Shown: in pieces, positions 1 through 6,383 of the stretch | Numbering within the stretch: the stretch's first letter is position 1 | How the letters are laid out: each line of letters opens with the position of its first letter | Origin: Alphaproteobacteria bacterium | GTDB taxonomy: Bacteria > Pseudomonadota > Alphaproteobacteria > ATCC43930 > CGMCC-115725 | Assembly: GCA_030039775.1 (NCBI GenBank) | Contig: JASHUX010000295.1 | Span: 1-13,032 of the forward strand | DNA: 13,032 nucleotides | Reading direction: 5' to 3' | Position numbers and translations under genes: made by a program | Notes under the pieces: generated by a model | Databases searched by the model: none | What the model saw: only the letters and a program-made list of their open reading frames with translations | What the model was told of the DNA's origin: nothing

Positions 1-141
1 CGCTACGACAATCAGTATCACTTCGCGTTCGAGTTCAAGAACGGCAAGATCGCTCACTTGAAGGAATATATGGACACCGCGGCGGCGCAAAAGACCTGGG
101 AAGCGCTGGGCCAGGTGCCGCCGGAACGCGACTGGAAATGA
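1..141 (+). CDS. SnoaL/NTF2-like protein, C-terminal fragment
   Basis: The frame is open from base 1 and ends at TGA 139-141, giving the last 46 residues of a protein whose start lies outside the window. The stretch YHFAFEFKNGKIAHLKEYMD, followed by a short tail, is the typical last beta-strand pair of small SnoaL-like/ketosteroid-isomerase-related (NTF2-fold) proteins, which form a cone-shaped pocket and act as isomerases, hydrolases or simple binding proteins. The family assignment rests on this C-terminal pattern only, so no substrate can be named. It is convergent with the following SDR gene, with an inverted repeat between them. Confidence 0.7.
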   Translation, partial: RYDNQYHFAFEFKNGKIAHLKEYMDTAAAQKTWEALGQVPPERDWK

Positions 142-152
142 GTTTTCAGTCG

Positions 153-201
153 CCGGTCATCAGTTTTCAGTTCTGACAACTGTTAACTGAGAACTAACCG
201 G
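153..201. terminator. Inverted repeat between convergent genes, probable bidirectional terminator
   Basis: AGTTTTCAGTT at 162-172 pairs with AACTGAGAACT at 185-195, 10 of 11 positions plus one G-T wobble, around a 12-base loop. The arms are flanked by CCGGT (153-157) and ACCGG (197-201), which extend the stem after a short unpaired stretch. It sits exactly between the stop codons of two convergent genes and overlaps the SDR stop at 194-196. The arms contain a T-run on one side. The 10-base arm sequence AGTTTTCAGT also occurs as a direct copy at 141-150. Terminator function is inferred from position and symmetry. Confidence 0.55.
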
Positions 202-958
202 CGACCCCGCCGCCATCGACCGCGACGATGACACCCGTCATGTAGGACGCGGCGTCCGACGCCAGAAACAGGATCGTGCGCGCGATTTCCTCGGGCTGTG
301 AAATACGGCCCATCGGCGTGCTTTCGGCGATGGCCGGAATCGGCACATGGTCGTCGACCATGCGATGCAGGAGTCCCGTCTCGACCGCGCCGGGCGCCAC
401 CGCATTGATGCGGATGTTATGGCGCGCGTTCTCGAGCGCCGCCGCCTTGGTCATACCGGCGACGCCGTGCTTCGAGGCGGTGTAGATCGCGATATTGGCG
501 ATGGCCTTGAGACCGGCGTTCGACGACATGTTGACGATGGCGCCGCCACCATGGGCCCGCATATGCGGAATCTCGTGCTTCAGCCCGAGAAACATGCCGC
601 GCAGATTGACCGCGATGATGTTGTCGAACTCGGCGGCGCTCATGTCTTGCAACGGCGCAAAACGGCCCTCGGTACCCGCGTTGTTGACGAAGACGTGGAT
701 GCGCTTCCAGCGCGTGACGGTTTCGGCGATCAGCTTCTGGATTTGTGCCTCGTGACGCACGTCGGTTTCGAGAAACAGCGCCTCACGGCCGCGCTTCTTG
801 ATTTCGGCCTCGACCGCGCGGCCGTCGGCTTCGCCGAGGCCACCGATCGCCACATTGGCACCGGCCTCGGCGAAGGCGATCGCGGTGGCGCGGCCGATGC
901 CCGTTGTCGCGCCGATCACCAAGACATTGCAGCCTTTGAAATCCGTCGGCGTTGTCAT
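194..958 (-). CDS. SDR-family NAD(P)-dependent oxidoreductase (FabG-like)
   Basis: This is a 254-residue classical short-chain dehydrogenase/reductase of normal length. The cofactor motif GATTGIG is at residues 16-22, the adenine-pocket D67, the NNAG motif at 92-95, and the active-site tetrad N118, S146, Y159 and K163 (YTASK), with the usual C-terminal GVIVAVDGG. It would transfer hydride between NAD(P)H and a carbonyl or alcohol in the cytosol. The substrate is unknown, because this subfamily includes 3-oxoacyl reductases, sugar dehydrogenases and many others. The residues after the second strand (IGGLGEADG) lack the clear Arg or Asp that would decide between NADP and NAD. The ATG has an AGAGAGG ribosome site about 6 bases upstream. 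It is divergent from a CurA-type reductase gene. Confidence 0.9.
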   Translation of the reverse strand: MTTPTDFKGCNVLVIGATTGIGRATAIAFAEAGANVAIGGLGEADGRAVEAEIKKRGREALFLETDVRHEAQIQKLIAETVTRWKRIHVFVNNAGTEGRFAPLQDMSAAEFDNIIAVNLRGMFLGLKHEIPHMRAHGGGAIVNMSSNAGLKAIANIAIYTASKHGVAGMTKAAALENARHNIRINAVAPGAVETGLLHRMVDDHVPIPAIAESTPMGRISQPEEIARTILFLASDAASYMTGVIVAVDGGGVAG

Positions 959-990
959 ATTGGCCTCTCTGTCGCCGTGTGCGCGCGCAG

Positions 991-996
991 ATTATA
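991..996 (-). promoter_or_regulatory. Possible -10 box (TATAAT) for the SDR gene
   Basis: Read on the minus strand, these bases are a perfect TATAAT, 32 bases upstream of the SDR start codon. On the plus strand, the overlapping 993-998 reads TATAGT, ahead of the divergent reductase gene. No convincing -35 hexamer is visible at 16-18 bases for either direction, so this is a weak call supported mainly by its place in a 69-base divergent gap. Confidence 0.3.
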
Positions 997-1027
997 GTCT
1001 CGCGCAAATTTTCATAGGGAGCGCTTG

Positions 1028-2029
1028 ATGCCGACCAATCGCCAGATCCTGTTGAAGAGCCGACCGACCGCCGCGCCCAGCGCCGAGAATTTCGAGCTGG
1101 CGCGCGCCGAAGCCCCGGAGCCGAAAGACGGCGAGGTGCTGCTGCGGACGCTGTTTCTGTCGCTCGATCCCTACATGCGCGGCCGGATGAATGCCGGGCC
1201 GTCCTATGCGGCGCCGGCCGAGATCGGCAAGCCGATGGTGGGCCGCACCGTCGCCGAGGTCGTGACCTCGCGGAATCCGAATTTCGCCAATGGCGCGATC
1301 GTGCAAAGCGACAATGGCTGGCAGGACTATGCGGTATCGAACGGCGCCGGCGTCAATAAGCTCGACACGAACGTGGTGAAGCCGATTTCGCTGGCGCTGG
1401 GCTTGCTCGGCATGCCGGGCATGACCGCATATGCCGGATTGACCGAGATCGGCCAACCGAAGGCGGGCGAGACGGTGGTGGTATCCGCGGCTTCGGGCGC
1501 GGTCGGCTCGGTCGTCGGCCAGCTCGCCAAGATCAAAGGCTGCCGGGCGGTGGGCGTTGCCGGCGGATCCGCGAAATGCAAATTCGTGGTCGAGACGTTG
1601 GGGTTCGACGCGTGCATCGATCATCGCGCCGATAATTTGCGCGAGCAGCTTGCCGCCGCCTGCCCCAAGGGCGTCGACGTCTATTTCGAGAATGTCGGCG
1701 GCGCGACGCAGCGCGCGGTCTGGCCGCTCTTGAACAATTTCGCCCGCGTACCGGTGTGCGGCATGATCGCCTCGTACAACGACCCGAACCCGCAAACCGG
1801 ACCCGATCTCCGTTCCGTGCTGACCAAGCGCATGACGGTACGCGGCTTCATCGTCAGCGACCTCGCGCCGAAATACCCGCAAGCGCATCGCGAGCTCGCC
1901 GGCTGGTACCATGACGGTAAGATCAAGTACCGCGAGGACGTCGTGGACGGGCTGGAGCGCGCCCCCGAGGCGTTCCTTGGCCTGCTGCAAGGCAAAAATT
2001 TCGGCAAACTGGTGGTCAAAGTCGCGTAA
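1028..2029 (+). CDS. NADPH-dependent oxidoreductase, CurA/leukotriene B4 dehydrogenase-like
   Basis: This is a 333-residue zinc-independent medium-chain reductase of the family that includes curcumin reductase CurA, YfmJ and prostaglandin/15-oxo reductases. These enzymes reduce the C=C bond of alpha,beta-unsaturated carbonyls with NADPH in the cytosol. Visible family marks are LSLDPYMRGRM (44-54), GMPGMTAYAGL (128-138), the Rossmann loop AASGAVGSVVGQ (154-165), the NADPH-phosphate region around GGSAKCK (179-185), and YFENVGG (219-225). No zinc-ligand cysteine set is present. The start is ATG 1028, because AGGGAG at 1016-1021 is well placed for it; the TTG three bases earlier is too close. The exact substrate is not predictable, but detoxification of reactive enones is the usual role. 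Confidence 0.9.
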   Translation: MPTNRQILLKSRPTAAPSAENFELARAEAPEPKDGEVLLRTLFLSLDPYMRGRMNAGPSYAAPAEIGKPMVGRTVAEVVTSRNPNFANGAIVQSDNGWQDYAVSNGAGVNKLDTNVVKPISLALGLLGMPGMTAYAGLTEIGQPKAGETVVVSAASGAVGSVVGQLAKIKGCRAVGVAGGSAKCKFVVETLGFDACIDHRADNLREQLAAACPKGVDVYFENVGGATQRAVWPLLNNFARVPVCGMIASYNDPNPQTGPDLRSVLTKRMTVRGFIVSDLAPKYPQAHRELAGWYHDGKIKYREDVVDGLERAPEAFLGLLQGKNFGKLVVKVA

Positions 2030-2093
2030 TTGCACGGGAAACCGGGCAAATCTTTCATCATCGTTAACGGGTTAGCCGCCAGAGTGGCGCGCA

Positions 2094-3230
2094 ATGACCG
2101 CTCTGGTTCAGGAACGGGCCGCACACGCTGCCGTGCCTTATTTGTCGCGCGACCACATGGCCGCGTGCGCGGGCGCGGTCCCGAGTCTCGACGGATTGCG
2201 CGCCGTGTCGATCATCCTGGTGCTGTTGGCGCATTTGGTCAGCGACCGCTGGTTTCCCGGCGGGTTTCGGCGTCCTGACCTTTTTCGTCATCAGCGGGTT
2301 CCTGATCGCACGGCTGTTGTTCGCGGAATACAAGTCGAGCGACACGATATCGCTCGCGGGTTCTATATCCGCCGCGTGATCCGGCTTTATCCGGCGGTGC
2401 TCGCCTACACCGTCATCGTGTCGGCCATTATCCTCGTCGCGGCTCCGAATCGATTCGATTGGCCCGAGCCGGTCTCGGCGCTGTTCTATTTCGCCAACTA
2501 TCTCTTCGTTCACTACAACGTCGATCAAGTCCCGGTGATGATGCCCTTCACCTCGTTCTGGTCGCTGTCGATCGAAGAGCAGTTCTACATTTTCTTTCCG
2601 GCGCTGCTGTTGTTGTTGCGCGCGCGGCCGGCATCGGTCGTGGCGTTGGCGCTGGTCGCCTGCGCGGTGCCCTTGGCGCTCCGACTGCTCGCCGCAATCC
2701 AGCATCCCGAGCTCCTCGACACAGAATATTTCTACCTGCGCACCGAGCTGCGGATCGATTCGATCGCGTTCGGCGTATTGGTGGCGGCGCTATGCGAATT
2801 GCCGCGGGGGCGCGCTTTGATCCAGTGGCTGATCCGACCGGTACCGGTCCTGGTCACGGCCGTTATCCTGATCGGCAGCTTCGCGTGGCGCGATGCGTTC
2901 TTCCGTGAGACTGTGCGCTATTCAGTGCTGGCCATAGCCATCGCGATCGGCCTTTGTGCCGTGGTGTTCAGCGGCCGCTACGCGCCCGCGAATTTCATTC
3001 TCAATTCTCCGATGATGATGTGGATCGGTAGGCTCAGCTATTCGCTTTATGTCTGGCATCTTGCAACGAGCGAGGCGATCGAGCAGTGGCTCGCGGGGCG
3101 GCCGCATCTACTGGTCGCGCCGGCGGCCTTGGCCGCGTGTCTCGTCATGGCGACGCTGTCTTACTACGGACTGGAACGGCCGCTGATCGGCCTGCGTCGA
3201 CGGTTCGGATCGCGAACGGTTTTTTCTTAG
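2094..3230 (+). CDS. Acyltransferase-3 family membrane protein with two compensating frameshifts
   Basis: As read, this is a 378-residue acyltransferase-3 (OafA/YrhL-type) integral membrane protein. The family moves acyl groups onto lipopolysaccharide, exopolysaccharide or other surface sugars. Conserved marks are SLDGLRAVSIILVLLAHL with the essential histidine H47, FYIRRVIRLYP (90-100), FWSLSIEEQFY (155-165), LRIDSIAFG (219-227) and GRLSYSLYVWH (312-322), among about ten hydrophobic segments. Residues 59-88 are hydrophilic and unlike the family. Bases 2266 to about 2358 in the next frame instead give FGVLTFFVISGFLIARLLF, the expected second membrane segment. So one base is gained near GGGTTT (2262-2267) and one lost near GGGTT (2358-2362). 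This may be sequencing error or a real defect. No clear ribosome site is seen; a CGCCA/TGGCG hairpin (2077-2089) lies just before the ATG. Confidence 0.8.
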   Translation: MTALVQERAAHAAVPYLSRDHMAACAGAVPSLDGLRAVSIILVLLAHLVSDRWFPGGFRRPDLFRHQRVPDRTAVVRGIQVERHDIARGFYIRRVIRLYPAVLAYTVIVSAIILVAAPNRFDWPEPVSALFYFANYLFVHYNVDQVPVMMPFTSFWSLSIEEQFYIFFPALLLLLRARPASVVALALVACAVPLALRLLAAIQHPELLDTEYFYLRTELRIDSIAFGVLVAALCELPRGRALIQWLIRPVPVLVTAVILIGSFAWRDAFFRETVRYSVLAIAIAIGLCAVVFSGRYAPANFILNSPMMMWIGRLSYSLYVWHLATSEAIEQWLAGRPHLLVAPAALAACLVMATLSYYGLERPLIGLRRRFGSRTVFS

Positions 3231-3257
3231 TCCCTCAGACGCCAGGCGCCGCGCGTC

Positions 3258-3288
3258 CGCGCCGCTTGGCTTCGCGCCTAGCGGCGCG
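3258..3288. terminator. Strong GC-rich hairpin between convergent acyltransferase gene and pckA
   Basis: CGCGCCGCT (3258-3266) pairs perfectly with AGCGGCGCG (3280-3288). After one T-T mismatch, GGC (3268-3270) pairs with GCC (3276-3278), leaving a 5-base loop TTCGC. That makes a 13-step stem with one internal mismatch. There is no T-tract on either side, so it is not a textbook intrinsic terminator. It lies 27 bases past the acyltransferase stop and 48 bases past the pckA stop, which fits a shared 3' end structure or a dispersed REP-like element. Confidence 0.55.
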
Positions 3289-3335
3289 CGCTCGCACTTG
3301 CTCGCGATCCTTCGGGCGGAAAATCGGGTGCGAAC

Positions 3336-4955
3336 CTAGGCCGCGGCGTAGATCGCGGCCTTTTTCACCTCCGGACCGACATACTCCTCGTATTTCTTGA
3401 AGTTGGTTTCGAAGCGCTTGGTGAGGTCGCGGGCGGTCTTGTCGTAGGCGCTCTTGTCCGACCAGGTGTTGCGCGCCGTCAGTACGTCGGCCGGTACTTC
3501 AGGGCAGCTTTCCGGAACGAGCAGGCCAAAGAACGGCTCCTTCCGCACCGGCACGTCCTTGAGCTTGCCCGACAGGGCCGCCCGCACCAAGGCGCGGGAA
3601 TACGCGATCTTCATGCGGCTGCCGACGCCATAAGCGCCGCCCGACCAGCCGGTGTTCACGAGCCAGCACGCGGCGCCGGTCTTTTCGATTCGATCGCCGA
3701 GCATCTTGGCGTAAACCGACGGATGCCGCGGCATAAACGGCGCGCCGAAGCAGGTCGAGAACGTCGCCTTGGGCTCGGTGACGCCGACCTCCGTGCCCGC
3801 GACTTGCGCGGTGTAACCCGACAGGAAATGATACATCGCCTGCTCCGGCGACATGCGTGCGATCGGCGGCAGCACGCCGAACGCGTCGGCCGTCAGCATG
3901 ATGACGTTTTCCGGGTGCGGCGCCACGCCGTTGGGATCGGCGTTGGGAATAAATTCGATCGGGTAGCAGGCGCGCGTGTTTTCGGTGAGGCTGTCGTCGG
4001 CGAGATCGGGCACACGGGTCAGCGGATCGAGCACGACGTTTTCCAAAACCGTACCGAAGCGGTGCGTCGCCGCGTAAATTTCCGGCTCATGCGCGGCGGA
4101 TAGATTGATCGCCTTGGCGTAGCATCCGCCCTCGAAATTGAAGAGGCCACGATCGCTCCAGCCATGCTCGTCGTCGCCGATCAAAGTGCGCGAGCCGTCG
4201 GCGGACAAGGTGGTCTTGCCGGTGCCGCTGAGGCCGAAAAACACGGCGCTGTCGCCGCGGTCGCCGACATTGACCGAGCAATGCATCGGCAACACGCCCT
4301 TCGCCGGCAGCATGAAATTCAAATAGCCGAACACGCATTTCTTGATTTCGCCCGCATATTCGGTGCCGCCGATCAGGACGAGGCGCCGGCCGAAATTGAC
4401 CAGGATAAACGTGTCGGACGCGGTGCCGTCCGCGAGCGCGTCGCCGAAAAACTTGGGCGCATGAAGGATTGTGAAGTCAGGAACGAAATCGACAAGCTCC
4501 GTCACTTTAGGGCGGATGAACATGTTACGCACGAAGAGCGAATGCCAGGCGCTGTCGGTGACGACGCGCACTTTGAGGCGATAGGCTGGGTCGGCGCCGC
4601 CGTGCAAATCCTGGACGAACAACTCCTTGCCTTGGAAATACGCGCGCACACGCTCGAGCATGCGGTCGAACACCGTTTCGGAAATCGGTTTGTTGAAACC
4701 GCCCCACCAGATGTCGTCTTTGCTCGACGGTTCCTCGACGAAATATTTGTCGCGCGGCGTGCGGCCCGTGAACTTGCCGGTGCGAGCGACGAACGCGCCG
4801 CCGGCCGCGACCTCGCCCTCGCCGCGGCGAATGGCATGCTCGTAGAGGAAGGGCGCCGTCAAATTCCAGTATTGCGCGGCGGCGTGGCGGACGCCCGCTT
4901 GATCGAGTCCGTAATCGCTAGCCGTGCCCGTGACGGCGGAGCTTGCGTTCGTCAA
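3336..4955 (-). CDS. pckA: Phosphoenolpyruvate carboxykinase (ATP)
   Basis: This 539-residue enzyme converts oxaloacetate plus ATP to PEP, CO2 and ADP, the entry step of gluconeogenesis from TCA intermediates. The length and whole sequence match the ATP-dependent bacterial family. Visible are GRTPRDK (64-70, substrate binding), GGTEYAGEIKK (196-206, metal/substrate site), the P-loop GLSGTGKTTL (241-250) and the second metal-binding motif LIGDDEHGW (258-266). The start is TTG at 4955, with AAAGGGA about 6 bases upstream; an in-frame stop precedes it and the next Met is residue 100, so no ATG start is possible. A HugZ-like gene lies upstream in the same direction with a 121-base gap, and the ChvI/ChvG regulator pair is divergent beyond it. 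In Agrobacterium pckA is known to be acid-induced under ChvG/ChvI; that link is inferred here. Confidence 0.97.
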   Translation of the reverse strand: MTNASSAVTGTASDYGLDQAGVRHAAAQYWNLTAPFLYEHAIRRGEGEVAAGGAFVARTGKFTGRTPRDKYFVEEPSSKDDIWWGGFNKPISETVFDRMLERVRAYFQGKELFVQDLHGGADPAYRLKVRVVTDSAWHSLFVRNMFIRPKVTELVDFVPDFTILHAPKFFGDALADGTASDTFILVNFGRRLVLIGGTEYAGEIKKCVFGYLNFMLPAKGVLPMHCSVNVGDRGDSAVFFGLSGTGKTTLSADGSRTLIGDDEHGWSDRGLFNFEGGCYAKAINLSAAHEPEIYAATHRFGTVLENVVLDPLTRVPDLADDSLTENTRACYPIEFIPNADPNGVAPHPENVIMLTADAFGVLPPIARMSPEQAMYHFLSGYTAQVAGTEVGVTEPKATFSTCFGAPFMPRHPSVYAKMLGDRIEKTGAACWLVNTGWSGGAYGVGSRMKIAYSRALVRAALSGKLKDVPVRKEPFFGLLVPESCPEVPADVLTARNTWSDKSAYDKTARDLTKRFETNFKKYEEYVGPEVKKAAIYAAA

Positions 4956-5028
4956 GGCGTTCCCTTTCTGCGAACTTTGTTACTCAACTCCCCAATCGGA
5001 CTTTTTGTGCGGCGTCCTTGGCTTCTGG

Positions 5029-5073
5029 ATTGACCCTGACCGTCTCTCGAAGTCAAGAGGAGCAAGGGTCAAT
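5029..5073. promoter_or_regulatory. Inverted repeat upstream of pckA, possible operator or terminator
   Basis: ATTGACCCT (5029-5037) and AGGGTCAAT (5065-5073) are perfect 9-base inverted copies separated by 27 bases. Inside is a smaller CTCT/AGAG pair. The element lies between the stop of the HugZ-like gene and the pckA start, about 75-115 bases upstream of the pckA TTG. No T-tract follows in the leftward direction, which argues against a simple terminator. A minus-strand TTGACT inside the spacer could serve as a -35 element for pckA, with only a weak -10. Function is inferred. Confidence 0.4.
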
Positions 5074-5076
5074 TGC

Positions 5077-5526
5077 TTAATTCTGAAGCGAGAATAACGC
5101 GGCCGCCTCTATCCAGGCAATGCGACCGAATCCCGCGACCAGGTGAGCGCGTGACGGCACGAGGCGATAAAGCCGGAAGTCGCGCATCTGTGCCCACGCC
5201 GCAGCTGCCGGATGCCGCGCCCCGTAGCGAGTCAGCGCCGCCGGCTCCGGTGCAGGCTCGATCTGGCCCATTAACGTCAGGCGCGGCCCCGCGAGCGGAT
5301 CCGGTGCGCCTTCCGTTCCGTCGAACAGCAACGAGGCACGGGTATCACGCGCGCTGTTCTTGGTGTGTTCGGCCAAATCGGAAAGCAGCAACAACGGTCC
5401 CTGTCGGTCGGGTGCCGCAAGTGTAAGCGAAACATAGGGCGCCCCTCTATTTAAGGTAGCAAGAGCTGCTCGATCTCGCTCGAGAAGCCGCCGCGCGATC
5501 TCAATATTCTCGTCAGAGACGCTCAC
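5077..5526 (-). CDS. HugZ-like pyridoxamine 5'-phosphate oxidase-fold protein
   Basis: This 149-residue protein belongs to the split-barrel FMN/haem-binding group annotated as HugZ or pyridoxamine 5'-phosphate oxidase-related. Family marks are AALATLNRGAPYVSLTL (20-36), LLLLSDLAEHTKN (45-57), ASLLFDG (64-70), DPLAGPRLTLMG (76-87) and the C-terminal HLVAGFGRIAWI (128-139). True HugZ proteins cleave haem, and longer relatives carry a C-terminal DUF2470 domain. That domain is absent here, so this is the short form and haem degradation is not assured. The start is GTG; an in-frame TAG lies 15 bases upstream and no ribosome site precedes the GTG, so it may be poorly or leaderlessly translated. It reads toward pckA. 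Confidence 0.8.
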   Translation of the reverse strand: MSVSDENIEIARRLLERDRAALATLNRGAPYVSLTLAAPDRQGPLLLLSDLAEHTKNSARDTRASLLFDGTEGAPDPLAGPRLTLMGQIEPAPEPAALTRYGARHPAAAAWAQMRDFRLYRLVPSRAHLVAGFGRIAWIEAAALFSLQN

Positions 5527-5642
5527 GGGGCGGATGCGCTATGAATGAGTTGACGGTGATCCATCGTCATGGTCGGATTCGCCACAATTTGGCACAGACG
5601 CCGCTTTTGATGGGAACGGCCCTAGTTTCAGCGGGTTCCGAA

Positions 5643-5648
5643 TACTAT
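5643..5648 (+). promoter_or_regulatory. Possible chvI promoter region (TACTAT at -10)
   Basis: The 164 bases between the divergent HugZ-like gene and chvI must hold promoters for both. TACTAT lies 42 bases before the chvI start and could be a -10 box; on the minus strand the same place reads TATAGT (5644-5649). No good -35 hexamer is visible. A TGACG/CGTCA inverted pair (5551-5555 and 5565-5569) and a TTGACG hexamer (5550-5555) lie closer to the HugZ-like start. All of these are weak calls. Confidence 0.25.
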
Positions 5649-5690
5649 AGCGGCTAGTGATGACCGGCCGAAGGGCAAAGGGAGCTAGGC

Positions 5691-6383
5691 TTGGCCAATT
5701 CGATCGCAATAGTGGACGACGACCGTAACATCCTGACCTCGGTGGCGATGGCGCTGGAGGCCGAGGGGTTTCAGGTCCGCGCTTATTCGGATGGCGCGGA
5801 GGCATTAAAGAGCCTGACGCAGCGCCCCGCCGATCTCGCCATTCTCGACATCAAGATGCCGCGCATGGACGGCATGGAGCTGTTGTCCCAGCTCCGCAAG
5901 CAAAGCGCGATGCCCGTGATTTTCTTAACGTCGAAAGACGACGAGGTGGACGAGGTTCTCGGGCTGCGCATGGGGGCCGATGACTATATCCGAAAGCCGT
6001 TCTCGCAGCGGCTTTTGGTGGAGCGCATCCGGGCGTTGCTGCGGCGCGGAGAGCTGCAGCACGAAAGCAGCGACGCCGAGCCGGTGATCCAGCGCGGCGA
6101 CTTGACGCTGGACCCCAGCCGCCACCAATGTGGCTGGAAGGGCCAGAATGTCGATTTGACGGTCACCGAGTTTCTGATCCTCAAATCGCTGGCGCTGCGG
6201 CCGGGACACGTGAAAAGCCGTGATCAATTGATGGACGGCGCCTATGGAGAGCATATTTACGTGGACGATCGCACCATCGACAGCCACATCAAGCGGCTGC
6301 GCAAGAAATTCAAGTTGATCGATTCGGATTTCGCGCAGATTGAAACCCTTTATGGTGTCGGATACCGCTACCGCGACGGATAA
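5691..6383 (+). CDS. chvI: OmpR-type response regulator ChvI
   Basis: This is a 230-residue response regulator with an N-terminal receiver domain (about 3-120) and a C-terminal winged-helix DNA-binding domain (about 130-228). The acidic pocket is D9-D11, the phosphoacceptor D53 ([11 protein letters not shown]), and the switch residues T80 and K102 ([12 protein letters not shown]). The near-family sequence [22 protein letters not shown] is characteristic of ChvI/BvrR, the partner of ChvG/BvrS, which controls envelope, acid and host-interaction genes in alphaproteobacteria. The start is TTG 5691, with AAGGGAG at 5678-5684. The C-terminus overlaps chvG. The adjacent pckA and downstream PTS genes match the known context of this regulator. 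Confidence 0.93.
   Translation: MANSIAIVDDDRNILTSVAMALEAEGFQVRAYSDGAEALKSLTQRPADLAILDIKMPRMDGMELLSQLRKQSAMPVIFLTSKDDEVDEVLGLRMGADDYIRKPFSQRLLVERIRALLRRGELQHESSDAEPVIQRGDLTLDPSRHQCGWKGQNVDLTVTEFLILKSLALRPGHVKSRDQLMDGAYGEHIYVDDRTIDSHIKRLRKKFKLIDSDFAQIETLYGVGYRYRDG

Noticed and set aside
992..2035. Long minus-strand open frame opposite the CurA-like gene
   Set aside because: Its product is rich in Arg, His and Ala with no recognisable domain, and the plus frame is a clear family member; it is a GC-rich antisense shadow.
2030..2278. Open frame ahead of and overlapping the acyltransferase start
   Set aside because: It is in a third frame that does not supply the missing TM2 sequence, and its product has no family features.
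4164..5033. Long plus-strand open frame opposite pckA
   Set aside because: Low-complexity composition, no motif, and fully antisense to a highly conserved enzyme.
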